Below are positions 31,176 through 43,577 of a stretch of DNA of 64,000 bases, piece by piece. Position 1 is the stretch's first letter. Every line of letters starts with the position of its first letter. The notes beneath the pieces were generated by a model. That model had not been told where the DNA came from. It saw only the letters and a program-made list of their open reading frames with translations, and did no database searches. Source of the stretch: Pseudomonas wadenswilerensis (GTDB lineage: Bacteria > Pseudomonadota > Gammaproteobacteria > Pseudomonadales > Pseudomonadaceae). The stretch lies in contig NZ_UIDD01000002.1 in assembly GCF_900497695.1 (NCBI RefSeq), forward strand, positions 1 through 64,000, read 5' to 3'. The translations under genes were made by a program, and so were the position numbers.

Positions 31176-33096
31176 ATTGCGATTTCCTGACCCGCAGGTA
31201 CCATTCCGAGAGCAGCCGAACTTGCTTGTCTGTGTAGCCGCGTTCCACCATTCGGGTGACGAAGTCGTTGTGTTTCTGTTGATCCTCTTTGCTGGCCTTG
31301 GCGTTGAAGCTGATGACCGGCAACAGGTCTTCGGTGTTGGAGAACATTTTCTTCTCGATCACCACCCGCAGTTTTTCGTAGCTGAGCCAGGTCGGGTTCT
31401 TGCCGTTGTTGTTGGCCCGGGCGCGCAACACGAAGTTGACGATCTCGTTGCGGAAATCCTTCGGATTGCTGATGCCGGCCGGCTTCTCGATCTTCTCCAG
31501 CTCTTCGTTGAGGGCGATGCGGTTAAGGATCTCGCCAGTTTCCGGGTCGCGGTACTCCTGGTCCTGGATCCAGAAGTCGGCATACAGCACGTAGCGGTCG
31601 AAGATGTTCTGCCCGTATTCGCTGTAGGACTCCAGGTAAGCGGTCTGGATTTCCTTGCCGATGAACTCGATGTAGCGTGGTGCCAGGTATTCCTTCAGAT
31701 AGCGCAGGTAGCGTTCACGCACTTCGGCCGGGAATTGTTCCTGTTCGATCTGCTGTTCCAGCACATACAGCAGGTGCACCGGGTTGGCGGCAATCTCATG
31801 GGGGTCGAAGTTGAACACCTTGGAGAGGATCTTGAAGGCAAAGCGGGTCGACAGGCCGTTCATGCCTTCGTCCACCCCGGCCGCGTCGCGGTACTCCTGG
31901 ATCGACTTGGCCTTGGGATCGGTATCCTTGAGGTTTTCGCCGTCATACACGCGCATTTTTGAGTAAATGTTCGAGTTTTCCGGTTCTTTGAGCCGCGACA
32001 GCACGGTGAACTGCGCCAGCATCTTCAGGGTGTCGGGGGCGCAATGGGCTTTGGCCAGCGAGCTGTTGAACAGCAGCTTGTCGTAGATCTTGATTTCGTC
32101 GCTGACCCGCAGGCAGTACGGCACCTTGACGATGTAGATCCGGTCGATGAAGGCTTCGTTGTTCTTGTTGTTGCGGAAGCTGTGCCATTCCGATTCGTTG
32201 GAGTGGGCCAGCAGGATCCCGGAGTAGGGGATCGCACCGAGGCCTTCGGTGCTGTTGTAGTTACCTTCCTGGGTGGCCGTCAGCAACGGGTGCAGGACCT
32301 TGATCGGCGCCTTGAACATCTCGACGAATTCCATCAGGCCCTGGTTGGCCCGGCACAATGCGCCCGAGTAGCTGTAGGCGTCGGCGTCGTTCTGTGGGTA
32401 TTCCTCCAGTTTGCGGATATCGACCTTACCCACCAGAGCGGAAATATCCTGGTTGTTCTCGTCACCCGGTTCGGTCTTGGCCACGGCGATCTGGTTGAGG
32501 ATCGACGGGTAGAGTTTGACTACCTTGAACTGGCTGATGTCGCCCCCGAATTCGGCCAGTCGCTTGGTCGCCCAGGGCGACATGATGGTGTTCAGGTAGC
32601 GCCGCGGGATGCCGAAGTCTTCTTCGAGAATGGCGCCGTCTTCGGTAGCGTTGAACAGCCCCAGGGGCGACTCGAATACCGGCGAGCCCTTGATGGCATA
32701 GAAGGGCACCTTCTCCATCAGTTGTTTGAGCTTTTCGGCCAGGGAAGACTTGCCGCCACCTACCGGGCCGAGCAGATAGAGGATTTGTTTCTTCTCTTCC
32801 AGGCCCTGGGCGGCATGGCGGAAATAGGACACGATCTGGTCGATGCATTCTTCCATGCCATGGAAGTCTTCAAAGGCCGGATAGCGGCGGATCACCTTGT
32901 TGGAGAAGATGCGCGACAGCCTTGAGTTGTTCGAGGTGTCGACCAGTTCTGGCTCACCGATGGCCATCAACAGGCGTTCGGCCGCCGACGCGTAAGCGCT
33001 GCGATCGCTTTTGCAGAGCTCAAGGTACTCTTGCAGCGAAAGTTCTTCCTGACGGGTGGACTCGAAACGTTGTTGGAAGTGGCTAAAAATACTCAT
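31174..33096 (-). CDS. PrkA, serine protein kinase
   Basis: The 640-residue protein is PrkA (YeaG in E. coli). It has an AAA-type ATPase domain with the Walker A loop LGPVGGGKSSLAEKLK near residue 110 and a C-terminal kinase-like domain with weak similarity to cAMP-dependent kinases. The N-terminal segment FSHFQQRFESTRQEELSLQEYLELC is typical. It heads the operon with yeaH and spoVR. I place the start at ATG 33096, where GAGGTGA lies upstream; upstream in-frame residues do not fit. The 281-bp region before it should hold its promoter, but no clear match to a sigma consensus was found. Confidence 0.95.
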   Translation of the reverse strand: MSIFSHFQQRFESTRQEELSLQEYLELCKSDRSAYASAAERLLMAIGEPELVDTSNNSRLSRIFSNKVIRRYPAFEDFHGMEECIDQIVSYFRHAAQGLEEKKQILYLLGPVGGGKSSLAEKLKQLMEKVPFYAIKGSPVFESPLGLFNATEDGAILEEDFGIPRRYLNTIMSPWATKRLAEFGGDISQFKVVKLYPSILNQIAVAKTEPGDENNQDISALVGKVDIRKLEEYPQNDADAYSYSGALCRANQGLMEFVEMFKAPIKVLHPLLTATQEGNYNSTEGLGAIPYSGILLAHSNESEWHSFRNNKNNEAFIDRIYIVKVPYCLRVSDEIKIYDKLLFNSSLAKAHCAPDTLKMLAQFTVLSRLKEPENSNIYSKMRVYDGENLKDTDPKAKSIQEYRDAAGVDEGMNGLSTRFAFKILSKVFNFDPHEIAANPVHLLYVLEQQIEQEQFPAEVRERYLRYLKEYLAPRYIEFIGKEIQTAYLESYSEYGQNIFDRYVLYADFWIQDQEYRDPETGEILNRIALNEELEKIEKPAGISNPKDFRNEIVNFVLRARANNNGKNPTWLSYEKLRVVIEKKMFSNTEDLLPVISFNAKASKEDQQKHNDFVTRMVERGYTDKQVRLLSEWYLRVRKSQ

Positions 33097-33377
33097 GACG
33101 TCACCTCGCTCGATACGTGGAGCCGACGCCGGATCAGTCAGCTGATGCTGGCATGCAATCGGCACTGCCAATTGCTGTATACCCCCCAGAACACCTAGAA
33201 CTCGCTACCGATGACCCGCACGCCGGTGTACCGGCTCTCCCCTTTTTGGATGGCCTGGGCTTAAGGATAGTTCGTAATCGGGGAGGTCAAGGCCGCTTGT
33301 ACATGAAGTTCGCCATGACCGTTCGTCTGGTCAGGCGCGAGCCCGCACAGGACGCGGGCTGCGGGAGGTGAAAAAAA

Positions 33378-33707
33378 TTATTCGGCAGTGCCCTGGGCGG
33401 TTTCCGTCGGGTAGGTGCCACGCCACAGCTCGAAGCCGCCGTCGAGGCTGTAGACGTCGGAAAAGCCCTGGCTGATCAGATAAGCGGCAGCGCTCTGGCT
33501 GGAGTTGCCGTGATAGCAGACCACCACGGTTGGCGCATCGAGATCAGCGGCGCGAATGAAATCCGCTACCGAATGGTTGTCCAGATGTTGCGCGCCAGTG
33601 ATGTGGCCGGCGGCAAAGGCTTGCGGGTCGCGAATATCGACCACGACCGCACCTTGCTCGCGCAGCGCCTGGGCCTGCTCGGGAGGGATGCGTTTGAATT
33701 CGCTCAT
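33378..33707 (-). CDS. glpE: GlpE, thiosulfate sulfurtransferase (rhodanese)
   Basis: The 109-residue single-domain rhodanese moves a sulfane sulfur from thiosulfate to cyanide or another acceptor. The active-site cysteine lies in [14 protein letters not shown] and the domain begins [19 protein letters not shown]. It is the last gene of the lptD-to-glpE run and starts 14 bp after apaH. Downstream AGCCCGC-ACAGGAC-GCGGGCT (33340-33360) could be a weak hairpin end, though it lacks a T-tract. Confidence 0.95.
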   Translation of the reverse strand: MSEFKRIPPEQAQALREQGAVVVDIRDPQAFAAGHITGAQHLDNHSVADFIRAADLDAPTVVVCYHGNSSQSAAAYLISQGFSDVYSLDGGFELWRGTYPTETAQGTAE

Positions 33708-33721
33708 GGGTACGGTTTCCT

Positions 33722-34597
33722 TCAGGACTGGTCGTTCATTCTAGCCGGTTGTGCGGACGCAGGCTGCGCGCGCGGGGTGCCTTGGTCGGAACATTCGCAG
33801 CGATGGAATGCGCCGGTATCGACGTTGTACAGGGTCATCGCGCCGCCCCAGACGCAGCCGGTGTCCAGGGCAATGACCCCGGGCTCCTTGCAGCGGCCTT
33901 CAAGCGCCGCCCAGTGGCCGAAGATGATCTTCACATGCCGTGAGCGACGGCCCTTGTGGGCGAACCAGGGCTTGTAGCCAGGCGGGGCGGTATCGGCGCC
34001 TTCCTTGCCCTTGAGGTCGAGCTTGCCTTCGCTGGTGCAAAAGCGCATGCGGGTGAAGTAATTGGTGATAACCCGCAAGCGGGTGACGCCGCTGAGGTCC
34101 TTGCTCCACTTGTTCGGCTCGTTGCCGTACATGCCGTCGAGGTAGGGCTTTAAACGGTTGTCGTCGCGCAGCACTTCCTCCACTTCGCCTGCCAGCTCCA
34201 GGGCCTTGCCCAGGGTCCACTGCGGCGGGATGCCGGCGTGCACCAGCACTGCGCCGCGCTGCTCGTCGTAGTGCAGCAGCTTTTGCCGGCGCAGCCAGTC
34301 GAGCAGTTCACCGGCATCCGGGGCATCGAGGATTTCGCGCAGGGTGTCGCTTTTTTTCAAGCGCTCGATGTTGTGCCAGGCGGCCAGCAGGTGCAGGTCA
34401 TGGTTGCCCAGTACGCACACCAGCGATTCGCGGATGGAATAAAGGAAGCGCAGGGTTTCCAGTGACTCCGGGCCGCGGTTGACCAGGTCACCGACCAGCC
34501 ACAGGCGATCGACCTTCGGGTTGAAGGCAACCCGCTCGAGCAGGCACTTGAGTGGCTGCAGGCAGCCTTGCAGATCGCCGACTGCGTATACCGCCAT
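33722..34597 (-). CDS. apaH: ApaH, diadenosine tetraphosphatase
   Basis: The 291-residue metallophosphatase splits Ap4A into two ADP and removes NpnN caps from RNA. The phosphoesterase motifs are [31 protein letters not shown] and [10 protein letters not shown]. The last base of the apaG stop is the first base of its ATG (TGATG), so the two are coupled. The C-terminal tail beyond residue 270 ([14 protein letters not shown]) is a pseudomonad extension. Confidence 0.97.
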   Translation of the reverse strand: MAVYAVGDLQGCLQPLKCLLERVAFNPKVDRLWLVGDLVNRGPESLETLRFLYSIRESLVCVLGNHDLHLLAAWHNIERLKKSDTLREILDAPDAGELLDWLRRQKLLHYDEQRGAVLVHAGIPPQWTLGKALELAGEVEEVLRDDNRLKPYLDGMYGNEPNKWSKDLSGVTRLRVITNYFTRMRFCTSEGKLDLKGKEGADTAPPGYKPWFAHKGRRSRHVKIIFGHWAALEGRCKEPGVIALDTGCVWGGAMTLYNVDTGAFHRCECSDQGTPRAQPASAQPARMNDQS

Positions 34598-34977
34598 CAG
34601 TGCAGGGCTCCGGGGACGGCGAGGCGGAACGGCGCGATGATGGCGTCGAAGCGCTTGCCGTCTTCAGCGAACATCTGGTAGCTGCCCTGCATGGTGCCGA
34701 CCGTGGTGCTGATCACCGCGCCGCTGCTGTAGGTGTGGCTTTCGCCAGGTTCGATCAGCGGTTGCTGGCCGATAACGCCCGCGCCCTTGACCTCTTCGAC
34801 ATGGCCATCACCGTTGGTGATCAACCAGTGCCGCGACATCAGCTTGGCGGGCACAGTGCCGTTGTTCTTCACCGTGATGGTATAGGCGAAGGCGAAACGG
34901 TCGTTTTCGGGGTCGGATTGTTCTTTGAGAAAGCGGGTCACGACGCTGACGTCGATCTGGTAACGGGGATCAGACAT
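34597..34977 (-). CDS. apaG: ApaG, Co2+/Mg2+ efflux-associated protein
   Basis: The 126-residue protein has the ApaG/FxLD fibronectin-like beta fold. Blocks include [49 protein letters not shown] and [12 protein letters not shown]. The exact function is unclear; mutants in other bacteria affect cobalt and magnesium tolerance. It lies between rsmA (104 bp upstream) and apaH (1-bp overlap), the conserved enterobacterial order. Confidence 0.96.
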   Translation of the reverse strand: MSDPRYQIDVSVVTRFLKEQSDPENDRFAFAYTITVKNNGTVPAKLMSRHWLITNGDGHVEEVKGAGVIGQQPLIEPGESHTYSSGAVISTTVGTMQGSYQMFAEDGKRFDAIIAPFRLAVPGALH

Positions 34978-35081
34978 GCAAGGGGCCTTGGCAACAGACG
35001 CGGATACGGCGATGGCGTCAGTCTAGGCTATCGGCGGGGTAGCCGGCCAGTCATGCGGGCATGACTGGCCATTGGCGCACG

Positions 35082-35888
35082 TTACGCGGCGCCTTGTTGC
35101 TCGGCCAGCTTGTCGGCCAGGCGCACGAAGGCGGCGAGGTCGAGTTGCTCCGGACGCAGGCTGCCATCGACGCCGGCAGCCTCGATGGCGTCGCTGCTGA
35201 GCAGGGCCTTGAGAGTGTTGCGCAGGGTCTTGCGGCGCTGGTTGAAGGCTTCGCGGACAATGCGCTCTAGCAGGCGATGGTCCTTGGCCGGGAACGGCAG
35301 GGTTTCGTGCGGTACCAGACGCACGATCGCCGAATCGACCTTGGGCGGCGGATTGAACGCGCCCGGGCCGACGTTGAACAGGTGTTCGACCCGGCAGTGG
35401 TACTGCACCATGATCGACAGGCGGCCCCAGTCACCACCGCCAGGGCCTGCGGCCAGGCGCTCGACCACTTCTTTCTGCAGCATGAAGTGCATGTCGCGGA
35501 TCAGCTCGGCGTTGGCCAGCAAGTGGAAGATCAGCGGCGTGGAGATGTTGTACGGCAGGTTGCCGACCACGCGCAGGCTGTTCGGCGCCGCACCCAGGCT
35601 GGTGAAGTCGAACTTCAGCGCATCGCCCTGGTGCAGGCGGAAGTTGTCGCGGTTAGCGAACTGCTGGTTGAGAATCGGTACCAGGTCTTTGTCCAGCTCG
35701 ACCACGTCCAGCTGTGCGCCGCTCGCCAGCAGGCCGGAAGTCAGGGCGCCCTGACCCGGGCCGATTTCCAGCATGCGCTCGCCGGCCTTGGCGTGGATCG
35801 AGCGCAGGATGCGGTCGATGACGCCGGCGTCGTGCAGGAAGTTCTGGCCAAAGCGCTTGCGCGCCTTGTGTTGGTATTGCTCGGTCAT
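35082..35888 (-). CDS. rsmA: RsmA/KsgA, 16S rRNA dimethyladenosine transferase
   Basis: The 268-residue SAM-dependent enzyme dimethylates A1518 and A1519 (E. coli numbers) in the 3' hairpin of 16S rRNA late in 30S assembly. It shows the SAM motif [15 protein letters not shown] and catalytic NLPYNIST, preceded by [10 protein letters not shown]. It overlaps pdxA by 4 bp. Loss of this methylation gives kasugamycin resistance in other bacteria. Confidence 0.98.
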   Translation of the reverse strand: MTEQYQHKARKRFGQNFLHDAGVIDRILRSIHAKAGERMLEIGPGQGALTSGLLASGAQLDVVELDKDLVPILNQQFANRDNFRLHQGDALKFDFTSLGAAPNSLRVVGNLPYNISTPLIFHLLANAELIRDMHFMLQKEVVERLAAGPGGGDWGRLSIMVQYHCRVEHLFNVGPGAFNPPPKVDSAIVRLVPHETLPFPAKDHRLLERIVREAFNQRRKTLRNTLKALLSSDAIEAAGVDGSLRPEQLDLAAFVRLADKLAEQQGAA

Positions 35889-36874
35889 TTTCGGGTCTCG
35901 GCCATCTGGTAGGCGGTTTCCAGGGCGACCTGCAGGCTGCCGGTGTCGATCTTGCCGCTGCCGGCCAGGTCCAGGGCAGTGCCATGGTCGACCGAGGTGC
36001 GGATGATCGGCAGGCCCAGGGTCACATTGACCGCCGCGCCGAAGCCTTTGTACTTGAGCACGGGCAGGCCCTGGTCGTGGTACATCGCCAGCACTGCGTC
36101 GCAGTGCTCCAGATATTTGGGGGTAAACAGGGTGTCGGCGGGCAACGGGCCGCGAAGGTCCATGCCCTCGCTGCGCAGGCGCGCCAATGTCGGTTCGATG
36201 GTGTCTATTTCTTCATGGCCCAGGTGGCCACCTTCGCCGGCGTGCGGATTGAGGCCGCAAACCAGGATGCGCGGGTTGGCAATGCCGAACTTGTGTTGCA
36301 GGTCGGCATGCAGGATCCGCGTGACACGCTCCAGGCGTTCGCTGGTGATGGCGTCGGCAACGTCACGCAGGGGCAGGTGAGTCGTCACCAGGGCCACGCG
36401 CAGGCCGCGGGTTGCCAGCATCATCACCACTTGCGCGGTGCTGGTCAGGTCGGCGAGGAATTCGGTATGCCCAGAAAAGGCGATGCCGCTTTCGTTGATC
36501 ACGCCCTTGTGCACGGGGGCAGTGATCATCCCGGCGAAATGCCCGTCCAGGCAGCCTTGCCCGGCGCGGGTCAGGGTTTCCAGCACGAACCCGGCGTTGG
36601 CCTTGTCCAGCTGGCCTGCTACCACCGGGTTTTGCAGCGGCGTATCCCAGACATACAGGCTGCCCGCGGGGGCGGGCTGGTCGGGGAGGGCGTCGAGGCT
36701 CACCGGCAGCAGGCTGACGGCCACGCCCAGCTGCGCGGCCCGCTCGGCGAGCAGGTCACGGCTGGTAATGGCAATCAGGGGGTGTGGCTGGGCTTGCGTG
36801 GCGAGCAGCAGGCACAGGTCAGGACCTATGCCGGCCGGCTCGCCGGGTGTGAGGGCGAAGCGCTGAGGTTTCAC
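35885..36874 (-). CDS. pdxA: PdxA, 4-hydroxythreonine-4-phosphate dehydrogenase
   Basis: The 329-residue NAD-dependent enzyme oxidises 4-phosphohydroxy-threonine in pyridoxal phosphate synthesis. [36 protein letters not shown] and the metal-binding histidines including [38 protein letters not shown] (short pieces [13 protein letters not shown] and [10 protein letters not shown]) identify the family. It overlaps surA (4 bp) upstream and rsmA (4 bp) downstream, so all three are probably co-translated. Confidence 0.97.
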   Translation of the reverse strand: MKPQRFALTPGEPAGIGPDLCLLLATQAQPHPLIAITSRDLLAERAAQLGVAVSLLPVSLDALPDQPAPAGSLYVWDTPLQNPVVAGQLDKANAGFVLETLTRAGQGCLDGHFAGMITAPVHKGVINESGIAFSGHTEFLADLTSTAQVVMMLATRGLRVALVTTHLPLRDVADAITSERLERVTRILHADLQHKFGIANPRILVCGLNPHAGEGGHLGHEEIDTIEPTLARLRSEGMDLRGPLPADTLFTPKYLEHCDAVLAMYHDQGLPVLKYKGFGAAVNVTLGLPIIRTSVDHGTALDLAGSGKIDTGSLQVALETAYQMAETRK

Positions 36875-38190
36875 TGCGCGGCCTGATCGGCGCCAGGAAG
36901 CTTGATTTCGACGTAGGCTTCGTCACGGATCTGACGCAGCCAGGTCTGCAGCTCTTCATCGTACTTGCGATTACGCAGCACGTTCATGGCTTGTTGCTCG
37001 CGGGCTTGCTCGGTGCTGTCGGTGGCACGCCGGCCCAGCACTTCAAGGACGTGCCAGCCGTACTGGGTCTTGAACGGCTTGGTCACCTGGCCCTGTTGGG
37101 CGTTGGCCATTTCTTCGCGGAACTCCGGCACCAGGGCGCTTGGATCGATCCAGTTGAGATCGCCGCCATTGAGTGCCGAGCCAGGGTCTTCGGAGAAGCT
37201 CTTGGCCAGCGTGGCGAAGTCCTCACCGTTCTGGATACGGTCATAGAGCCGTTGGGCCAGCTCCTGGGTAGCCGCTTCGCTGCGGATCTCGCTCGGCTTG
37301 ATCAGGATGTGACGGACATGCACTTCGTCACGCATGGTGGCTCCGCCGCCGCCACGTTTTTCCTGCATCTTGATGATGATGAAACCGGTAGGGATACGAA
37401 GCGGCTGAGTGACGTCGCCGACGTCCAGGCTGCTGAGCAACTTGGCGAAGTCAGGCGGTAGCTGACCGGCTTTACGCCAGCCCATTTCGCCGCCTTCCAG
37501 GGCGTTTTCGCTGGCGGAGCTGGCGATTGCCATCTGGCCGAAGTCGGCGCCGCTCTTCAGGCGCGTGTACACCTCGCCGGCCTTCTGGGCCGCCGCCTGG
37601 ATCTGCGCCGAGTTGGCGCTTTCCGGCGTCGGGATCAGGATGTTGGCCAGTCGCCATTCTTCCGACAGTTGCATCTGGCCCTGCTCCGAAGCGAGGAAGT
37701 TCTTCACTTCCTGCTCCGAGACCTGAATGCGCTCGGCAACCCGGCGCTGACGTACGCGGCTGATGATCATCTCGCGACGAACTTGCTCGCGGGCATCTTC
37801 GTACGACAGGCCATCATGAGCCAGGGCAGCGCGGAACTGCTCCAGGTTCATACCGTTGCGCTGGGCAATGGTGCCGATGGCCTGGTTCAGCTCTTCGTCG
37901 GTGATGCGGATGCCCGAGCGATCGCCGATCTGCAATTGCAGGTTTTCGACGATCAGGCGTTCGAGCACCTGCTGGTCCAGCACGCCGGCGGGCGGCACGG
38001 AGCCACCACGCTTGGCGATGGTCTGCTGGACTTCACGCACGCGGCTGTCCAGCTGGCTTTTCATCACCACGTCGTTGTCGACGATGGCCACAACGCTGTC
38101 CAGGGGTTGCACGGCGGCGTGCGCCGTGCCGGTCAGCAATACCGCGCCCAGCAACAGCGGGCGCAGACAATCAGTAAGCTTGGTCTTCAC
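36871..38190 (-). CDS. surA: SurA, periplasmic peptidyl-prolyl isomerase and chaperone
   Basis: The 439-residue protein has a signal peptide ([17 protein letters not shown]), an N-terminal chaperone domain and two parvulin domains (about residues 180-280 and 290-390; second includes [15 protein letters not shown] and [12 protein letters not shown]). It escorts unfolded beta-barrel proteins to the outer membrane, LptD among them. The gene starts inside the last 20 bp of lptD, its best-known client, and overlaps pdxA by 4 bp. Confidence 0.97.
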   Translation of the reverse strand: MKTKLTDCLRPLLLGAVLLTGTAHAAVQPLDSVVAIVDNDVVMKSQLDSRVREVQQTIAKRGGSVPPAGVLDQQVLERLIVENLQLQIGDRSGIRITDEELNQAIGTIAQRNGMNLEQFRAALAHDGLSYEDAREQVRREMIISRVRQRRVAERIQVSEQEVKNFLASEQGQMQLSEEWRLANILIPTPESANSAQIQAAAQKAGEVYTRLKSGADFGQMAIASSASENALEGGEMGWRKAGQLPPDFAKLLSSLDVGDVTQPLRIPTGFIIIKMQEKRGGGGATMRDEVHVRHILIKPSEIRSEAATQELAQRLYDRIQNGEDFATLAKSFSEDPGSALNGGDLNWIDPSALVPEFREEMANAQQGQVTKPFKTQYGWHVLEVLGRRATDSTEQAREQQAMNVLRNRKYDEELQTWLRQIRDEAYVEIKLPGADQAAQ

Positions 38191-40987
38191 GAGTACGATA
38201 ACCTTGAATGCCCTGGTCGAGGAAAGACTCGACCTTGTTGCCCACTACGCCGCCGAGGCCTTTCAGCACAATCTGCAGGAAGACGCCGTGGTCGCCTTTT
38301 TCGTTTTGCGGTGCATCCTGGCTGAACTCGTCGTAATCAATCCAGTAACGGTTGATCAGGCGCAGTTTCCAGCAGCAGTTGTCGTATTCGAAACCACCGA
38401 AGGCTTCCAGGGTGCGGTTACGGTTGTAGTCATGTTGCCAGCGAGCGATCGCGGACCACTGTGGGACGATCGGCCACATGACCGAGAAGTCATGTTGCTG
38501 GATCTTGTAGTAGTCCTTGACGTAGTTCGGATCGCCTGGAGCACTGTAGTCTCCACCGCCAACAGACCATTTGCCGGTAGCGTTGTCATAGCGGACCATG
38601 TCATTGCGATAGCGGTAGCCAAGGTTGATAACCTTGTTCACGTTATCTTCAGGCTGGTAGTGGAACATCGCGCTACCCGAGCGAGTACTGCGGCTGTCCG
38701 GATCCCAGTTGAAGTCCGAGTTGAAGCGCCAGTCGCGGTTGAAACGGTATTCATACTCCAAAGCATATGGCGACACATTTGCTTGTGCGTCATCGCGAGT
38801 ACGCCAGTCGATACCCGGCAACTGAACCTTGCGGTCTTTGAAGTAGAGTGCTTGGCCAATGCTGAAACGTTGACGCTCAAAGCCGTTTTCTTCAATCCAA
38901 CGGTTAGTGATACCAAGCGACAGTTTGTTTTCGTCACCTACACGATCAGTGCCGCTGAAGCGGTTATCGCGGAACAACGACGAGTAGTTGAATGTGCTCT
39001 CACCGGAATCAAAGACCGGTATGTCGAGCTGGTCGCGGTATGGGACGTACAAGTAGAACAGGCGTGGTTCAAGCGTCTGGGTGTAGTTCTTGCCGAACCA
39101 TTGGGTTTTACGGTCGAAGAACAGGCCACTGTCCACACTGAAAATCGGAACGTTGCGGCTCTGGTTTCGAGAGTACTCACCGTATAGGAAATCGGGGCCG
39201 CCTGCATTTGCTGCGGCTACACCGTTTGCAATGTCCTGTTTACCTTTATTGTCCAGGTCCAGGTCGTAGCGGGTGTACATGTACTTGATCGATGGCTTCA
39301 GGAAGCCGTAGGTCCAGTCCAGTGGCAGGCTGACTTCAGGGGCCAGATTGATTCGATCACCAGTAGCTCGGGCGAGGGCGAAGACGTTGTTGTCATACCG
39401 CGGCACGGGATTGCCCTTATCGTCGACGTAGTTGCCGCTGCGCAAGTCGCGATCGAACCGTACGAACTCGGTGTTGTAGGCAAAATCGAGGCCGCCTGGG
39501 TGATAAGGAAGCATGCCACTGAAGGTGAGCTGCGGCAGGCGGTCATACGGAGTAATCTGGGTAATAGTCGCCAGCTTGAAGGCATGCATGTTCAACCGGG
39601 CAGTGTAGTCATCTCCACGGTAGGTCAGCGCACCTTGCTGATTGATATAGTCTTTGCTTTCGACACCGATCTGGTCCGACTCCAGGTCTTGGAAGTAGTA
39701 CGGATCGCTGATATCGGTGTAGTCGACTTCAGTCATCAGGCGCTCATCGAGGCCGCCCTTGTGCTGCCAGTTGATCATCCAGCGCTGGTCTTTGTAATCC
39801 GTCTGCAGCTTGCGCTCGTCTTCCTTGTCATTCAGGTAAGCACCGCCGAATTGCCCTTCGCTGGACTTGGTCAGGTAGCGGAACTCGCCTTCCATCAACA
39901 TGCCGCGCTTGGCCATGTAGCGTGGATACAAGGTGGCGTCGTAGTTTGGCGCCAGGTTGAAGTAGTACGGCGTCACCAGGGTGAAGCCGGTGTCGCTGCT
40001 GGTGCTGAACGACGGCGGCAGGAAGCCGGACTGGCGACGGTCATCGATCGGGAAGTAGATGTACGGTGTGTAGAACACCGGGAAATCCTTGACCCGCAGG
40101 GTGACGTTGGTCGCGGTACCGAAGCCGGTGGCCGGGTTCAGGGTAATGTTGTTGCCCTTGAGCTGCCAGGCGTTGCTGTTCGGCTCACAGGTGGTGTAAG
40201 TACCGTCCTTGAGGCGGATGATGGCGTTTTCGGCACGCTTGGCGTACAGCGCGCTACCGCGGATACGTGACTTGTGCATCACGTATTCGGCGTTGTCGAC
40301 CTTGGCTTCACCGGTGTCCAGCTGGATGTCGGCGTGATCGCCCACGACCAGCGAGCCGTTGTCGCGAATCTTCACGTTGCCGCTCAGCTCGCCACGGTTC
40401 TCGGCCTGGTACAGGTTGGCTTCGTCGGCCTCGACCTGCATGCTGCCCTGGCGCATGACCACGTCACCGGCGAGGGTGGCGATCTGCTGCTCCTGCTGGT
40501 AGCGCGAGACCTTGGCGCCGATAAAGGTCGGCGATTCGTCTTTGGGTGTGGTGTCGTCCATGCCCGGACGCGTCGGCTCGATGTAGGCGCCGGCGCAATA
40601 AGGCCCGGTTTCGGCGAGCTGGGCCGGGGTCAGCTGGTCGCGCGGCACCCAGTCCAGGTGGCTGGCGTCGGGGCTGCGGGACTTCAGCACGCGGCCTTTG
40701 GCTTCGGTGACCAGCACCGTGCCTTGACCCTGCTCCTGGGCAACCTCGCCGGTACCGGCTGGCGTTTCACCGGACGAGGGGGCAGCGGCACCGACATGCA
40801 CCGGGCGTGGCGGCAGTGCGGCGGCTGGGGTTTTGGGCTTGCAGTCCCAGCCTCCGGCAGCAGACACTTGGCAGTCGAACTGCTCTGCGGCAACCACGTA
40901 TGGGGTGGCCAGAGGTTGCATCGCCAGCAAACCGCCGGTGACCAGCAACGGGAATTTTTTACGAAACGCGGGGGATTTCAATGCCAT
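38171..40987 (-). CDS. lptD: LptD, LPS assembly outer-membrane protein
   Basis: The 938-residue protein is the beta-barrel of the LPS translocon and, with LptE, inserts LPS in the outer leaflet. After a signal peptide ([23 protein letters not shown]) comes a Pro/Ala-rich stretch with Cys in [16 protein letters not shown], then the OstA-like jellyroll (about residues 160-290; [33 protein letters not shown]) and the 26-strand barrel, with a CCWK pair of cysteines near the C-terminus. The long linker before the jellyroll is typical of Pseudomonas. The start at 40987 has only a weak ribosome site; upstream residues do not look like a signal peptide. Confidence 0.97.
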   Translation of the reverse strand: MALKSPAFRKKFPLLVTGGLLAMQPLATPYVVAAEQFDCQVSAAGGWDCKPKTPAAALPPRPVHVGAAAPSSGETPAGTGEVAQEQGQGTVLVTEAKGRVLKSRSPDASHLDWVPRDQLTPAQLAETGPYCAGAYIEPTRPGMDDTTPKDESPTFIGAKVSRYQQEQQIATLAGDVVMRQGSMQVEADEANLYQAENRGELSGNVKIRDNGSLVVGDHADIQLDTGEAKVDNAEYVMHKSRIRGSALYAKRAENAIIRLKDGTYTTCEPNSNAWQLKGNNITLNPATGFGTATNVTLRVKDFPVFYTPYIYFPIDDRRQSGFLPPSFSTSSDTGFTLVTPYYFNLAPNYDATLYPRYMAKRGMLMEGEFRYLTKSSEGQFGGAYLNDKEDERKLQTDYKDQRWMINWQHKGGLDERLMTEVDYTDISDPYYFQDLESDQIGVESKDYINQQGALTYRGDDYTARLNMHAFKLATITQITPYDRLPQLTFSGMLPYHPGGLDFAYNTEFVRFDRDLRSGNYVDDKGNPVPRYDNNVFALARATGDRINLAPEVSLPLDWTYGFLKPSIKYMYTRYDLDLDNKGKQDIANGVAAANAGGPDFLYGEYSRNQSRNVPIFSVDSGLFFDRKTQWFGKNYTQTLEPRLFYLYVPYRDQLDIPVFDSGESTFNYSSLFRDNRFSGTDRVGDENKLSLGITNRWIEENGFERQRFSIGQALYFKDRKVQLPGIDWRTRDDAQANVSPYALEYEYRFNRDWRFNSDFNWDPDSRSTRSGSAMFHYQPEDNVNKVINLGYRYRNDMVRYDNATGKWSVGGGDYSAPGDPNYVKDYYKIQQHDFSVMWPIVPQWSAIARWQHDYNRNRTLEAFGGFEYDNCCWKLRLINRYWIDYDEFSQDAPQNEKGDHGVFLQIVLKGLGGVVGNKVESFLDQGIQGYRTREDQAY

Positions 40988-41117
40988 CTTATTAGTCCGG
41001 GCTTCCTGCGTGCCATCTGCCCGCGTGTGGGGCCGCACGCCTCTCGATGGTCTGAAAAAGATGCTGGATAATAAAGCATGACCCGCTTGACGGCTAGGGC
41101 CGTCGGAGACCCTTGTA

Positions 41118-42811
<1,694 letters not shown>

Positions 42812-42812
42812 C

Positions 42813-43577
42813 ATGTTGTGGCCGAGCACAGTGATAGGTGCCGGGGCAGGCTTTGCCATCGCCAGTATTCCAGGGGCTTTGCTGGGGGCGTTGCTGGGTC
42901 AGGCGATGGACCGCCGTTTGCAGTTGCACAGTTGGGCGCATGTGCGCGAACGCCTGGGAGGGCGGCCGGTGTTGCGCGACGACGAAGTACTGTTCGTGCT
43001 GCTCGGGCGCCTGGCCAAGAGCGACGGGCGCGTGGTCGATGGCCATATCCAGCAGGCGCGGGTGGAGATGCAGCGGCTGGAGATGAACGAGCCGGCCAGG
43101 CGCCGCGCCATTGCTGCCTTCAATCGCGGCAAGCGCGGCAAAGAGCGCCTGGGTGCGCACTTGCGGCGTCTGAAGCAACAGCCTCATGCCGCCGAAGGCA
43201 TGTTGCGTGCTTGCTGGCGCATGGTCTGGGCCGATGGCCAGGCCGGCCGGCACGAGCGTGAGCTGTTACTGGCGTGGGGCCAGGCCCTGGGCTGGTCGTC
43301 GGCCAAGGTCCAGGCCCTGGCGCTGGACTACGAACCGCAGAAGGCGGCGCTGGCCGACGGTATCCTGGGCTATCCGCAGGCCTTGCGGATGCTCGGGGTC
43401 AGTGCAGAAACCGACGCCGGGCAGATCAAGCAAGCCTATCGGCGGCTGCTCAGCCGCCACCATCCGGACAAGCTGGTGGGCAATGGCGCCAGCCCTTTGC
43501 AGATTCGCGAGGCAACCGAACGTACCCGCGAGCTGCATCAGGCCTACGCCGTCATTCGCAAGCGCCGCGGCTTCTAG
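42813..43577 (+). CDS. DjlA-type membrane J-domain co-chaperone
   Basis: The 254-residue protein has an N-terminal hydrophobic segment (VIGAGAGFAIASIPGALLGALLG) anchoring it, a TerB-like helical domain (about residues 45-165) and a C-terminal J domain with the HPD motif in RLLSRHHPDKLVGNG. It can stimulate DnaK at the membrane. The start at ATG 42813 is one base after the murU stop, suggesting coupling. Its TAG stop shares the palindrome CTAG with the convergent DUF3530 gene. Confidence 0.9.
   Translation: MLWPSTVIGAGAGFAIASIPGALLGALLGQAMDRRLQLHSWAHVRERLGGRPVLRDDEVLFVLLGRLAKSDGRVVDGHIQQARVEMQRLEMNEPARRRAIAAFNRGKRGKERLGAHLRRLKQQPHAAEGMLRACWRMVWADGQAGRHERELLLAWGQALGWSSAKVQALALDYEPQKAALADGILGYPQALRMLGVSAETDAGQIKQAYRRLLSRHHPDKLVGNGASPLQIREATERTRELHQAYAVIRKRRGF

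Noticed and set aside
33150..33175. Sigma-54-like GG..GC pair upstream of prkA
   Set aside because: On the minus strand the GG and GC are separated by 11 rather than 10 bases; on the plus strand the spacing fits but the -12 element is poor and no gene follows.
33340..33360. AGCCCGC..GCGGGCT hairpin as terminator of glpE
   Set aside because: It has no T-tract after it on the minus strand, so it is too weak to list as a terminator.
33117..33371. 84-codon plus-strand frame between prkA and glpE
   Set aside because: There is no ribosome site, and the composition looks non-coding.
37856..39187. 443-codon plus-strand frame over surA and lptD
   Set aside because: It is antisense to two conserved genes and spans their boundary, with no ribosome site or domain.
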